NCBI RefSeq assembly: GCF_018390515.1
Contig: NZ_JAHBBK010000005.1
Span: 1-64,000 of the forward strand
Source of the DNA: Mucilaginibacter sp. Bleaf8
Lineage (GTDB): Bacteria; Bacteroidota; Bacteroidia; Sphingobacteriales; Sphingobacteriaceae
Length of the DNA stretch: 64,000 nt
Reading direction: 5' to 3'
Positions 35,242 through 45,000 of the stretch are shown here, one piece after another. How positions within the stretch are numbered: position 1 is the stretch's first letter; each line of letters opens with the position of its first letter. The position numbers and the translations under genes are program-made. The notes beneath the pieces were generated by a model. It saw nothing but the letters and a program-made list of their open reading frames with translations. It searched no databases and had not been told where the DNA came from.

Positions 35242-35280
35242 TTACCAACCAATTGGTTACAACACCTAATTGGTTGGTAA
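35242..35280. terminator. 13-base inverted repeat after the nitroreductase gene
   Basis: TTACCAACCAATT (35242-35254) and AATTGGTTGGTAA (35268-35280) form a perfect stem with a 13-base loop. The left arm extends into a smaller palindrome AACCAATTGGTT (35247-35258). There is no T-tract, so this may be an operator (TetR-like symmetry) rather than a terminator. Its right arm overlaps the end of the IS relic's reading frame. Confidence 0.4.
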
Positions 35281-35401
35281 AATGAAGAATTCGCTGATAT
35301 TAGCCAGCTCTTGGAGCCATACTACGCCTTCCGGCACCAACTTTCTAATCTTTTCCCACTGCTTGTCGTTTAGCTCACTCACACAGCAAAGTCACCACTT
35401 T
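35266..35401 (-). pseudogene. relic of an IS5-type transposase, N-terminal end, copy 2 (inverted)
   Basis: On the minus strand the sequence from 35401 begins AAAGTGGTGACTTTGCTGTG, matching the end of the relic at 33420. It is followed by a frame from a GTG at 35382 reading SELNDKQWEKIRKLVPEG, the usual IS5-type N-terminus. The frame diverges after VPEG and stops at 35266. As with copy 1, only the left end survives. Confidence 0.6.
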
Positions 35402-35484
35402 GCTATTTACAAGATAGCTTCTAATCGCCACAGGTAACTATCAACCACAAAAGGCTTTTGACAAGATTGCCTGAATGTGGTACT

Positions 35485-35521
35485 TTAAAGAAGCCTTTCT
35501 ATTTAGGAAAGACTTCTTTAA
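35485..35521 (-). terminator. terminator of the DoxX-like gene
   Basis: TTAAAGAAG (35485-35493) pairs with CTTCTTTAA (35513-35521), and inside it CTTTC pairs with GAAAG across one mismatch. It lies 26 bases past the DoxX-like stop codon on the minus strand. Confidence 0.6.
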
Positions 35522-35546
35522 CTGATAAAAATTGTGATTACCACCT

Positions 35547-36272
35547 TTACCTGTGTGCAACTTTCAGCGCTTTATGGTAATTATCAAGGCTTTGGTCAAG
35601 CGACTGGCCCTGTTTATGAATACAATCGCAAAAAACCCTGCAGGCATTGGGGTTATCACTGGTTTCACACTGCTGGGTACAGTCTTTTAATGTATTACGT
35701 GGCCGGATATCATACATATTAAATATTATTAGTGCCAGCAGGATAACGGTGGCAGCAACGCCGGCAAAAAACTTAGTTGGAAACTTATTATCCATTTCAT
35801 TTTGCCGGGGCAGGTTATTCTGTATTGCTGGCTTGCTAAAAGGGAGAATAGGCTTTAGTTTATCATAATCCCAGCACAGCAGGTACAAATTGGCCAGCAC
35901 CATTAAGGGTGACGATAGTAATGATCCATCAAAACGTACCGCCAATGAGAGGATACAGATATTGAGTATAATAGGAAAATACAGTAGTGCACCCAGTGTT
36001 GCTGTTCGTGGTATTAACAACAGCACAGCTGCTGTTACCTGTGCAATGCCAATGAAGGTATAATAATAGCCCGTTACGTGCAGGGCTTCGAGGTAATGCC
36101 CCATCGGATGATTTACGGATAAGGCCGTGAACCGCTCTCCCATAATCTTTACAAACCCAGACGGTAAAAAGCCGGCTGCCAAACCTATTCTGTTAAATAT
36201 AGCAAAACCATGCAGCCATCTGTTCCTTTTGGCTTTGCTGTGCAAGCGATCTAAATTGCAATTCAGATTCAT
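35547..36272 (-). CDS. DoxX-like membrane protein with Cys-rich tail
   Basis: The start at 36272 (MNLNCNLDRLHSK) gives 241 residues; 36320 is a weaker option. Four hydrophobic helices of the DoxX type lie at about residues 20-150, with GLAAGFLPSGFVKIMGERF and YYYTFIGIAQVTAAVLLLIP. A further hydrophobic segment (AGVAATVILLALIIFNMYDI) follows at about 173-192, then a tail with five Cys (DCTQQCETSD, NACRVFCDC). DoxX proteins act in redox-linked membrane complexes, but many are uncharacterised. The Cys tail is unusual for the family. The gene has its own terminator. Confidence 0.75.
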   Translation of the reverse strand: MNLNCNLDRLHSKAKRNRWLHGFAIFNRIGLAAGFLPSGFVKIMGERFTALSVNHPMGHYLEALHVTGYYYTFIGIAQVTAAVLLLIPRTATLGALLYFPIILNICILSLAVRFDGSLLSSPLMVLANLYLLCWDYDKLKPILPFSKPAIQNNLPRQNEMDNKFPTKFFAGVAATVILLALIIFNMYDIRPRNTLKDCTQQCETSDNPNACRVFCDCIHKQGQSLDQSLDNYHKALKVAHR

Positions 36273-36484
36273 ATAAAGTACTTTGAAATACAAAGTTACC
36301 AATTGCCAATGTGTATACAAGTATTACTTTATACATTTTATAGCGGTGTAATACTCAATACCCCTTACTTGAATAAACGATAACGGCTAAAGCAGCGAAG
36401 CAATAGCTAAATAGATTATAGAATACAGTTGTAAATCAACAGCTTTTCCTTAAAACCAAACGGTTCATTAAAAAGTTCATATAG

Positions 36485-36492
36485 CATATTTG
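36485..36492 (+). promoter_or_regulatory. weak -7 box before the SDR gene
   Basis: CATATTTG differs from TAnnTTTG in the first base and lies 15 bases before the SDR start codon. No convincing -33 element was found. Confidence 0.25.
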
Positions 36493-36507
36493 CTTATCCG
36501 ATAATAT

Positions 36508-37317
36508 ATGAACCTGAATATTAAAGAAAAAGTAGCTGTAATAACTGGAGGCGACTCGGGCATTGGCTTAGCTACGGCCAAATTATTAGCTGCTGAAGGT
36601 GCACACATTGTGCTTACCGACATCCGGCAGGACACTGTTGACAAAGCCGCGGCTGAATTACAATCACAAGCACCCAATATTAAGGTGCTGCCAATTGCAT
36701 GCAACCTGGATGATAACACGAGCGTTTTGGCGCTGGCCGCAAAAGTTGATGCCGAGCTGGGCGGCGCCAACATACTCATTAACTGCGCCGGTGCACGCGG
36801 GGCAGCCGGAGATTTTTTGAGCCTTACTGACGAAGACTGGCTGCAAACCATTAATACAGATCTTTTAGGGGCAGTACGGGTATGCCGCGCATTTATCCCG
36901 CAGCTGCAAAAGAAAGGCTGGGGCCGCGTGGTGCTGGTATCTTCCGAAAATGCGTACCAGCCTTATGAGGAAGAAAGCCCTTATAACGCCTGCAAAGCCG
37001 GTATTATCAATTTATCAAAATGCCTTTCCCGCTCCTATTCCAAGGATGGTTTGCTGTTTAATTGCGTATCGCCCGCCTATGTAGAATCGCCGATGACCAA
37101 TGCCATGATGGATGAGCTTGCCCAGGAGCGTGGCACCAACAGAGACGAAGCTGTTGCATGGTTCCTGAAAAATAAACGCCCGCATATTGCCGTAGGTCGC
37201 CGGGGCCAGCCGGAGGAAGTGGCCGCAGTAATTGCCTTCCTGTCGTCAGATTTGGCCAGCTACGTAAACGGCAGCAACTACCGGGTAGATGGCGGCGCTG
37301 TTGAATCGGCCTTTTAA
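36508..37317 (+). CDS. short-chain dehydrogenase/reductase
   Basis: This 269-residue classical SDR has the nucleotide-binding TGGDSGIG at 13-20, NCAGARG at 92-98, and the catalytic Ser146, Tyr159 and Lys163 in LVSSENAY and SPYNACKAG. Asp38 at the end of the second strand (VLTDIR) suggests a preference for NAD(H). The C-terminus has the usual YVNGSNYRVDGG. Substrate unknown. The alpha/beta hydrolase gene follows 24 bases later, so the two are probably co-transcribed. Confidence 0.92.
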   Translation: MNLNIKEKVAVITGGDSGIGLATAKLLAAEGAHIVLTDIRQDTVDKAAAELQSQAPNIKVLPIACNLDDNTSVLALAAKVDAELGGANILINCAGARGAAGDFLSLTDEDWLQTINTDLLGAVRVCRAFIPQLQKKGWGRVVLVSSENAYQPYEEESPYNACKAGIINLSKCLSRSYSKDGLLFNCVSPAYVESPMTNAMMDELAQERGTNRDEAVAWFLKNKRPHIAVGRRGQPEEVAAVIAFLSSDLASYVNGSNYRVDGGAVESAF

Positions 37318-37341
37318 ATTTTTTCTTTTTCTGATGTTTAT

Positions 37342-38157
37342 TTGGCAACGCTGCCTGCTTTAGTCCGGGCGGCGTTGTTATTAATCTGCTTCTTTGTGAT
37401 TAACACGTCATTAGCAACCCCTGTTGCAGCCAGTTCAAACAAACCGGTATTAGTATTTTTACAATATGTTGGAGGCTCGGCACAAAGCTGGCAATGGTTA
37501 ATGCCTTTGCTGCAAAATCATTACCACTGTATAGCCATTAACCTGCCTGGCTTTGGCGGACAGCCCGCTTTGGCGCAACCCTCAATAAAAGCTTTTGCCA
37601 GCTATGTGCAAACACAATTAGCCGATTTAAAGGTGGACCGCTATACACTCATCGGGCATTCTATGGGTGGTAAAATAGCATTACAAATAGCCGTTGATGA
37701 TCAGGAACATGGTAACATTGAACGGCTTATTTTACTGACCCCATCGCCGCCATCGGTTGAGCGTATGCCTGATGCGGAGAAACAACGCATGCTGATACAC
37801 CCCAGCACCAAAGAGGTTGCGGTTACTGTTGCAAACAGTACTTTCAAAAAACTTAATGATGAGAAATACCTGCTGGCCATAAACACCCAAAACATTACCG
37901 ACAACCTGGTTTGGCGCTGGTGGATAGAAGGAGGCATGAATCACTCCATTGCTACACAAACCACATCACTAACCATACCCATAACTGTAATTGCCTCAGA
38001 AAACGACCAAGCGGTTACCATAGCCATGACGCGGCAAGATACCTTGCCTAACCTGCCACCGCATGCGCAACTCATCACCACAAAAGACATCGGTCATCTT
38101 TTCCCGCTGGAAGACCCAACCTGGCTTGCCGGAGAACTCAGGAAATTGATTGCTTAA
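37342..38157 (+). CDS. alpha/beta hydrolase
   Basis: A 271-residue fold with the oxyanion strand VFLQYVGGSAQSWQWLMPLL, the nucleophile elbow GHSMGG (Ser107), an acid in VIASENDQAV and the His in KDIGHLFPLEDP. A hydrophobic N-terminus (residues 5-25) may be a signal peptide, placing the enzyme in the periplasm. The start is unsettled: the only in-frame candidate is TTG at 37342, while an ATG at 37334 is in another frame and stops after nine codons, so a small indel near the start is possible. It is downstream of the SDR gene; ester substrate unknown. Confidence 0.8.
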   Translation: MATLPALVRAALLLICFFVINTSLATPVAASSNKPVLVFLQYVGGSAQSWQWLMPLLQNHYHCIAINLPGFGGQPALAQPSIKAFASYVQTQLADLKVDRYTLIGHSMGGKIALQIAVDDQEHGNIERLILLTPSPPSVERMPDAEKQRMLIHPSTKEVAVTVANSTFKKLNDEKYLLAINTQNITDNLVWRWWIEGGMNHSIATQTTSLTIPITVIASENDQAVTIAMTRQDTLPNLPPHAQLITTKDIGHLFPLEDPTWLAGELRKLIA

Positions 38158-38217
38158 ATTACTATTATGGAAGATAAACAACCAATATCATCTTTTACAA
38201 TGAGTCTTTCCGTCAAT

Positions 38218-38260
38218 AACTAACAAAGGCCGTAAATCTTTTTCACGGCCTTTGTTAGTT
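38218..38260. terminator. strong bidirectional terminator
   Basis: The 16-base arm AACTAACAAAGGCCGT (38218-38233) pairs perfectly with ACGGCCTTTGTTAGTT (38245-38260) around an 11-base loop. It lies between converging genes: the hydrolase on plus and the aminopeptidase on minus. Confidence 0.9.
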
Positions 38261-38271
38261 TGTTAACCTCA

Positions 38272-39675
38272 TCACCCCTTCAACCCCTCAATTTCCTGAA
38301 GCGATTTTGGCAGATATTTGCCAAGCAACTGGTAACCGTTATCTGTAATTAGAAAGTTATCTTCCACCCGGATGCCGCCAAAGTTGCGGTAACTGTTCAG
38401 CACATCATAGTTAATGAAGTCGGTGTACTTTTTCTCGGCCTGCCAGCGGTCAATCAGCTCAGGAATAATGTAAATACCCGGCTCAATGGTTAACACAAAG
38501 CCAGCTTCAAGTTCACGGCCCAAGCGTAGCGATTTAAGACCGAAAAGGCTGGTTTCCTTCTGCAATGTATCGTTGTAACCCACATACTTTTCGCCCAGGT
38601 TTTCCATATCGTGGGTATCCATGCCCAGCATGTGGCCTAAGCCGCACTGAAAAAACATGGTATGTGCACCTGCGGCCACAGCCTCGGCAGGGTTACCTTT
38701 CATCAGACCGGCATCAACCAAACCCTCAACCAATTTCTCGCATGATGCCAGGTGTATATCCTTATATCGCACCCCCGGTTTCAGTAAGCTGATGGCATGA
38801 TCCATTGCATTAATCACTACCTGATATAGTTCCTTCTGCCTGTCGGTAAAACGCTCACCGGCAGGGAAAGTACGGGTAAGGTCGCCACCATAATACATGG
38901 CATTCTCGGCGCCAATATCGCTCAGCACCATATCGCCCTCATGCAGTTCATGGCCATAGTAATGCGTATGCAGGGTTTGCCCTTTGGTGGTAATGATAGC
39001 CGGATACCCTAACCGGCCGTTATTAGCTTGGGCTACTTCCAAAGCTTTAGCTACCAACTCGTAGCATTTGATGCCCGGCCTTGCATGTTTAGTTACAGCC
39101 AGCTGCATATCAATGCTGATGTTCACAGCTTTCTCCAGCTCGCTAACTTCCAACGGTGATTTGATTACGCGTTGCGCAACTACAGTTTTAATAAACTTCA
39201 CCGAAACAAGCTCAGCCACTTCGGCAAAACCTACATTAAACCAGGTTGATAGCTTAACTTGATGTTCGGGGCGGTAAGGTGGTAAAACGTGTATAGTGCG
39301 CCCCTGAGCTAAAGCACTTTGCACATATCCGGCCACCTGATTATAAGCTTTGGTAGCCGTAACACCTACCCTACCAGCCATTTCGCTAACGGTTGGCAGG
39401 GTACCCGTCCACACTATATCGTCTATAGTAAGCTCGTTACCAAAAATAATTTCCTCGCCCGACTGGGTATCTATAACCGCAGCCAGTGTAGGCACATCCA
39501 GCCCGAAGTAGTATAAAAACGTGCTATCCTGCCTGAAGGGATAGGCATTGTCTTTATAGTTCATGCTGCTGTCTTCGTTCCCTAAAAAGAGGAGAATGCC
39601 ATCTTGCCCAAAGTTTTGCTTTAATGTATTGCGCCGGTCGGTATAAACCTGTATGTCAAATAAGTTGAGTTCCAT
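38272..39675 (-). CDS. pepP: Xaa-Pro aminopeptidase (aminopeptidase P type)
   Basis: The start at 39675 (MELNLFDIQVYTDRR) gives 467 residues; the upstream ATG at 39729 adds 18 residues not typical of the family. The N-terminal domain precedes a pita-bread metallopeptidase domain from about 160. Metal ligands appear in order: Asp in LSDIGAENA, Asp in YGGDLTRTFP, His in GLGHMLGMDTHD, Glu in LTIEPGIYI and Glu in GIRVEDN. It removes the N-terminal residue before proline using two Mn ions, in the cytoplasm. It stands alone, divergent from a lipoprotein gene. Confidence 0.93.
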   Translation of the reverse strand: MELNLFDIQVYTDRRNTLKQNFGQDGILLFLGNEDSSMNYKDNAYPFRQDSTFLYYFGLDVPTLAAVIDTQSGEEIIFGNELTIDDIVWTGTLPTVSEMAGRVGVTATKAYNQVAGYVQSALAQGRTIHVLPPYRPEHQVKLSTWFNVGFAEVAELVSVKFIKTVVAQRVIKSPLEVSELEKAVNISIDMQLAVTKHARPGIKCYELVAKALEVAQANNGRLGYPAIITTKGQTLHTHYYGHELHEGDMVLSDIGAENAMYYGGDLTRTFPAGERFTDRQKELYQVVINAMDHAISLLKPGVRYKDIHLASCEKLVEGLVDAGLMKGNPAEAVAAGAHTMFFQCGLGHMLGMDTHDMENLGEKYVGYNDTLQKETSLFGLKSLRLGRELEAGFVLTIEPGIYIIPELIDRWQAEKKYTDFINYDVLNSYRNFGGIRVEDNFLITDNGYQLLGKYLPKSLQEIEGLKG

Positions 39676-39838
39676 AACACAGGAAAAATTTGTTTCAGCA
39701 AAGCAATACAATGCCGGGCACTTAAACAAGTTTATCAGTTATTTGCATACTATGGTTAAGTATTTAACTTCGCAAGTACAGCTGCTACCTTACATCCAAC
39801 TGTTTGATGTGGCTGCCATGATACGATCACAAAACCTT

Positions 39839-40492
39839 ATGAAAAATCAAATCAACATCTTAACTGCTACTCTATGCCTGTTGGCCTTTGCCTGCAAAAA
39901 CAAGCCGCAAACCGGTACACAAATAACAGATACCGTAATTAAAAGCACAACAGCACAGGTACAAACGGCTACAACTAAACCCGAACATACCGATACGCTC
40001 CAGTTTCTTTACTTTGATGGTAATGGTGATTACTGGCAGGCTTACTTTATGAATGCCCGCAAAGACACGGTTAATATGATTACAGAAGATGATGGCCTGG
40101 ACAAGCTGAGCAACCACATACTGGAAGTTAAATGGCGGCCGGATACTTTTGAAGAAGCCGGCGATGACGGCAAGTTTGAAGCCAAACACCTGATCCGGTT
40201 TAAAGAGGTACCCGGCCAGCTATTCGAAAAGCCTAAACAAGAGGAAGAGATAATAAACGATATAGCCAACCTGCCCGAGGTAAAGGAAAAAGCAGCTAAA
40301 GTAAAAATTGCTAAAAAGCCTACCGAAACCATGTCGCCTTACCTTATAGAAGCCTGTACAGAAAACAATGGAAGCTTTGCACCTTTGTTTACCTTTCGGG
40401 TTTACCGGTATCCGTTCTATGAAATTAAATATTATGATACCACCAAAGAAGAGGAAGTAAGCCTGGCAGAGTGGCGCAAGCCAAGCCAATAA
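39839..40492 (+). CDS. lipoprotein of unknown function
   Basis: The start at 39839 (MKNQINILTATLCLLAFACK) gives 217 residues and a lipobox LAFAC with Cys at residue 19. The longer frame from 39653 overlaps the divergent aminopeptidase gene and has no signal. The mature part is acidic, with FLYFDGNGDYWQAYFMNARK and a Lys/Glu-rich region at about 130-160 (EVKEKAAKVKIAKKP). No domain was recognised. A perfect terminator follows. Confidence 0.65.
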   Translation: MKNQINILTATLCLLAFACKNKPQTGTQITDTVIKSTTAQVQTATTKPEHTDTLQFLYFDGNGDYWQAYFMNARKDTVNMITEDDGLDKLSNHILEVKWRPDTFEEAGDDGKFEAKHLIRFKEVPGQLFEKPKQEEEIINDIANLPEVKEKAAKVKIAKKPTETMSPYLIEACTENNGSFAPLFTFRVYRYPFYEIKYYDTTKEEEVSLAEWRKPSQ

Positions 40493-40505
40493 ATTTTGTC
40501 TATAA

Positions 40506-40537
40506 AAAATGGGCTGTAAATATTTACAGCCCATTTT
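40506..40537. terminator. bidirectional terminator
   Basis: A perfect palindromic hairpin: AAAATGGGCTGTAAAT at 40506-40521 with its mirror ATTTACAGCCCATTTT at 40522-40537, serving both strands. It separates the lipoprotein gene and the efflux channel gene, which converge here. Confidence 0.9.
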
Positions 40538-40556
40538 ATTTGATACTAATCTATCC

Positions 40557-41996
40557 TTATCGTTTCCAGCCACCGCCAACCGAACGGTACAGGTTGATGG
40601 CTCCTAAAAAGATATTCTTTTTGGTATTGGCCAGTTCCAGTTCGGCATCCAGTACGTTACGCTGTGCGGTAATAATTTCCAGGTAGTTGGCCCGGCCTAC
40701 CAGGTACAGGTCGTTGGCTACGGATACCGCATTGTTAAGCGCCTGCACCTCCTGCTGTTTGCGTTCGTACATCTGGCTGTAATTCTCGATGCTTTTCAGG
40801 CTGTTCATCACTTCCTGAAAGCTGGACAGCACCGTTTTTTGATAGCCGTATAATGCTTGCTGGCCCTGCGCTATGGTACGCTCATAATCGGCTTTCAGCA
40901 AACGGCGGCTAAAAATAGGCGTAGTAAGCCCGCCTATAATACCATAAGCGAATGACCCCGGATTGAATAGCAACGATGACCGGAAAGAATTATACCCCAC
41001 ATAAGGCGACAGCGTAAGCGACGGAAAAAATGCCGCACGCACCGCTTTTATGTCGGCGTTCATAGCCTGTAATTCAAATTCGGCCTCACGGATATCGGGC
41101 CGGTTCAGCAACAGTTGCGAGGGCACGCCTGCTTTAAGCACCGATGGCAATTTCAGTGTATTGATCGATGTATCGCGCGGGATGGCATTGGCAAAGCCGC
41201 CGGTTAAAAAGTTCAGCTGGTTTTCGGTTTCCGTTACCTGCTGCAGGGTTGCAAACTCCAGGCCCTGCGTGCGTTTTAGCTGTGCCAAAAACTGCTGTAC
41301 GGCCAGCTCAGTGGCACGGCCGCCAAGCTTCTGAATCTTTACTATCTCGAGCGCATTGTTTTGCAAGGCAATGTTCTTGCGGATTACCCGCAATTCGTAA
41401 TCCAAAGCCAGCAGTTGGTAATACGCTGTTGCTATTTGCGCAGTTAAAGAAGTGGTTACCATTTTATAACCGCTTTGGCTGGCCAAAAAACGACTAAAGG
41501 CTGCGCGTTTGCGGTTGCGCAGCTTACCCCACAAGTCGATTTCCCATGAGCTGCGGAAACCCAAAAAGTATTCAGGCGTTGGGTTAGGAATGCGCTGATC
41601 GCTGTTAATATTAGGCGACAGGTTGGTATCATAATTACCTACGCCGTTCAATGTATAATCACCATACTTTTCCAACCCTGCATTCGCGTTCAGCGTAATG
41701 TTGGGCAGTAACTGCAGACGATTATATTTTAAATTAGCATTGGCTATCTCGATGCGCTGCAGAGCAGATAATACATCCGGATTAGCCCCGAATGCCGTAT
41801 CAATCAGTTTTAGCAGATATTCATCCGCAAAAAAGCTGGATACCGGCATAGCTGCAACATTGGTTGTATCGGTTGCGCCGGTATAAGTTGCAGGCATCTC
41901 GTCGGGCAGCTTTGTGCTCACCGTTTTCAGCTTACTACAAGCCGATAGCCCCAGTACAGCAAAAATTATATATAGACGAAATTTATATTGATGCAT
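40557..41996 (-). CDS. efflux outer-membrane channel lipoprotein (NodT/OprM family)
   Basis: The start at 41996 (MHQYKFRLYIIFAVLGLSAC) gives 479 residues with a lipobox LGLSAC; the upstream ATG at 42095 runs into the pump gene. It has the twofold repeated helical and strand architecture of the TolC-like family (EIANANLKYNRLQLLPNITL and LFNPGSFAYGIIGGLTTPIF), forming a trimeric channel through the outer membrane. It lies 10 bases after the RND pump gene and ends the three-gene efflux operon. Confidence 0.93.
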   Translation of the reverse strand: MHQYKFRLYIIFAVLGLSACSKLKTVSTKLPDEMPATYTGATDTTNVAAMPVSSFFADEYLLKLIDTAFGANPDVLSALQRIEIANANLKYNRLQLLPNITLNANAGLEKYGDYTLNGVGNYDTNLSPNINSDQRIPNPTPEYFLGFRSSWEIDLWGKLRNRKRAAFSRFLASQSGYKMVTTSLTAQIATAYYQLLALDYELRVIRKNIALQNNALEIVKIQKLGGRATELAVQQFLAQLKRTQGLEFATLQQVTETENQLNFLTGGFANAIPRDTSINTLKLPSVLKAGVPSQLLLNRPDIREAEFELQAMNADIKAVRAAFFPSLTLSPYVGYNSFRSSLLFNPGSFAYGIIGGLTTPIFSRRLLKADYERTIAQGQQALYGYQKTVLSSFQEVMNSLKSIENYSQMYERKQQEVQALNNAVSVANDLYLVGRANYLEIITAQRNVLDAELELANTKKNIFLGAINLYRSVGGGWKR

Positions 41997-42006
41997 AAAA
42001 GTATAG

Positions 42007-45000
42007 TTAATGATAAGTACTGGCCATTTCAGGTTCGGCAACTTTTTCGGCTGTCGGTTTATCCTTCTTTTTGCCCAGACTGGAGAAGATGACATACAGG
42101 CCCGGAATAAGTATTAAACCAAAGAAAGTTCCGAGCAGCATCCCCCCGGCAGCAGCGGTACCGATGGAGCGGTTACCCATTGCGCCTGCGCCGCTCGCAA
42201 TACACAACGGTATCAGGCCTGCGATGAATGCAAACGAAGTCATCAAAATAGGGCGTAAACGGGATACAGCACCTTCAATGGCCGCCTTGAGTACTGTAGC
42301 ACCTTCGCGTTCGCGCTGTACGGCAAACTCCACAATCAGGATAGCATTTTTACCCAGCAAACCAATCAGCATCACCAGCGCCACCTGGGCATAAATATTA
42401 TTTTCAAGTCCGGTAATTTTCAGGAAGAAGAACGCGCCCAAGATACCGGTTGGCAGGGATAAAATTACCGCTAAAGGCAGCAACAAGCTTTCGTATTGCG
42501 CTGCCAGTAGCAGGTAAACAAACACTAAACAAACAATAAAGATATAAATGGCCTGGTTGCCCGACAGGATTTGCTCACGCGTCATGCCCGACCACTCAAA
42601 GGAGTAGCCCTTCGGCAATTTTTCGGCGGCAATACGTTTAATGGCATTAATGGCATCACCGCTACTGTAACCGGCCGAGGCATCACCATTAATCATGGCC
42701 GAAGTATACATGTTGTAGCGGGTAAGCTGCTCGGGTCCGTAAACCCTTTTCATTTTAATGAAAGTAGAGAACGGCACCATTTCACCGGCATCATTCTTCA
42801 CATACAGGCTCAATACATCCTCGGGTTTCGACCGGAACTCAGGCGAGGCTTGCACCATCACCTTATACATTTGTCCAAAGCGAATAAAGTTGGATGCATA
42901 GTAACTACCCATCAGCGTTTGCAGGGTAGCCATGGCGTTATCTATGGTAATACCTTTTTTGGCCGCCATTTGCTGGTCAACCTCAATTAGGTACTGCGGA
43001 AAGTTGGCATCAAAGCTGGAGAACGCATTGGATATCTCGGGCGACTCGTTCAGGGCTTTGATAAACTCGTTGGATATCGCTGCCGTTTTCTGCAAATCGC
43101 CGGTACCGCTTTTATCCAGCAAGCGAATTTCAAAACCGCTGGAGTTACCAAAGCCTGGCACCGTTGGCGGCGGGAAGAACTGGATAGAAGCATCACCAAT
43201 ATTTTTGGTACGCTTCTGCAATTCTTCAATAACATCATCCAACGATTCTTTACGCTCGTCCCAGCCTTTCAGGTTAATCATGGCCATACCGTACGATGCA
43301 CCGGCCACCTCATTCACCAAGCTGTAACCGGCCAGTGTGGATACCGACTCGATAGCCCCCATGCTTTTGGTTTGGCGCTGCACCTCATCCAGCACCTGCT
43401 CGGTACGTTCTACCGTTGCACCGGCCGGTGTGGTTACGTTTACATAGATCATCCCCTGATCTTCGGTGGGGATAAAGCCGGTTGGCAATATGGCGCTGGT
43501 ACCCCAGGTGGCTGCAAAAAACACCAGCAACAATACGATGGTGATGATGCGGCGACCGGCTATTTTACCGATAAAGCCCGAATAACGGTTGGATATTGCA
43601 TCGTACCGTTTATTAAAGCCGGCAAAAAAGCGATCAATAAATCCTTTCTTCTGACCCGGATGCTGGTGCTTTAATAATATGGCACACAGGGCTGGCGTAA
43701 GCGTTACTGCGTTAATACCCGAAATAACGATAGAGATGGCCATGGTAAGCGAGAACTGCCGGTAAAACACCCCCACCGGGCCCGACATAAACGCCACCGG
43801 TACAAACACCGCCGACATAACCAGCGTAATAGCCACAATAGCCCCGCTTATATCCTTCATGGCGCTCATGGTGGCATCCATCGGGCTCAGGTGTTCTTCG
43901 CTCATTTTTACGTGCACGGCTTCCACCACCACAATGGCGTTATCCACCACAATACCGATAGCCAGTACCAGCGCAAACAATGTAAGCAGGTTGATGGAGA
44001 AGCCCAGCATCTGCATAAAGAACAGCGTACCCACCAGCGCCACCGGTACGGCGAGTGCCGGGATAAGGGTTGAACGGAAATCTTGCAGGAAGATGTAAAC
44101 CACGATAAACACCAGTATAAAGGCTTCTACCAGCGTGCGTAATACCTCGTGAATGGAGGCATCCAAAAAGCGGGATACGTCGTAGTTCACGTTAAAGGTC
44201 ATGCCGCTCGGGAATGATGTTTCCTTCAGTTCGGCCATGCGGGTTTTGATATTCTGGATAACCTCACGGGCATTTGATCCTGGCCGTTGTTTGATCATAA
44301 TCGAAGCAGACGGGCGGCCATCGGTTTTAGATACCATGCTGTAGGTAAGTGAGCCAAACTCTACATCGGCCACCTCTTTGAGTTTGAGCACCGTACCGCT
44401 TTCATCCGCCTTGATGACAATGTTTTCGTACTGTTTGGGCTCAAAGAATTTACCGGGATAGCGCAATACGTATTGCAGCATTTGCGGCGTTTTATCGGAG
44501 CTTTGCCCTGTTTTACCCGGCGCCGCTTCCACGTTTTGGTTACGGATGGCCTTGATCACATCATCGCTTGATACTTTGTAAGCCATCATACGGTCTGGTT
44601 TTAGCCATACCCGCATGGAGTACTCTTTGGCACCCATAATTTCGGCACGGCCCACGCCATCAATACGTTTCAGCTCCTGCAGTACGTTGATGTCGGTAAA
44701 GTTGTAGATGAATTTTTCATCCATCGATTTATCATCGCTCATAATGTTGAGGTACATCAGCATACTGTTTACCTCCTTTTCGGTGGTAACACCTGCTTTG
44801 ATTACCTCCTCGGGCATCTCGTCGATGATGGTGGCCACGCGGTTCTGCACGTTTACGGCAGCCTGGTCGGGATCGGTACCTACGTTAAAGTAGATCTGGA
44901 TAACGGTTAAACCATCGTTACTACAAACAGACGACATGTAGGTCATGCCCGGCACACCGTTAATGGCCCGCTCAAGCGGAGTGGCTACAGCTTTGGCACA

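Noticed and set aside
37334..37363. ATG at 37334 as the start of the alpha/beta hydrolase
   Set aside because: It is out of frame and reaches a stop after nine codons; TTG at 37342 was kept, with the start marked uncertain.
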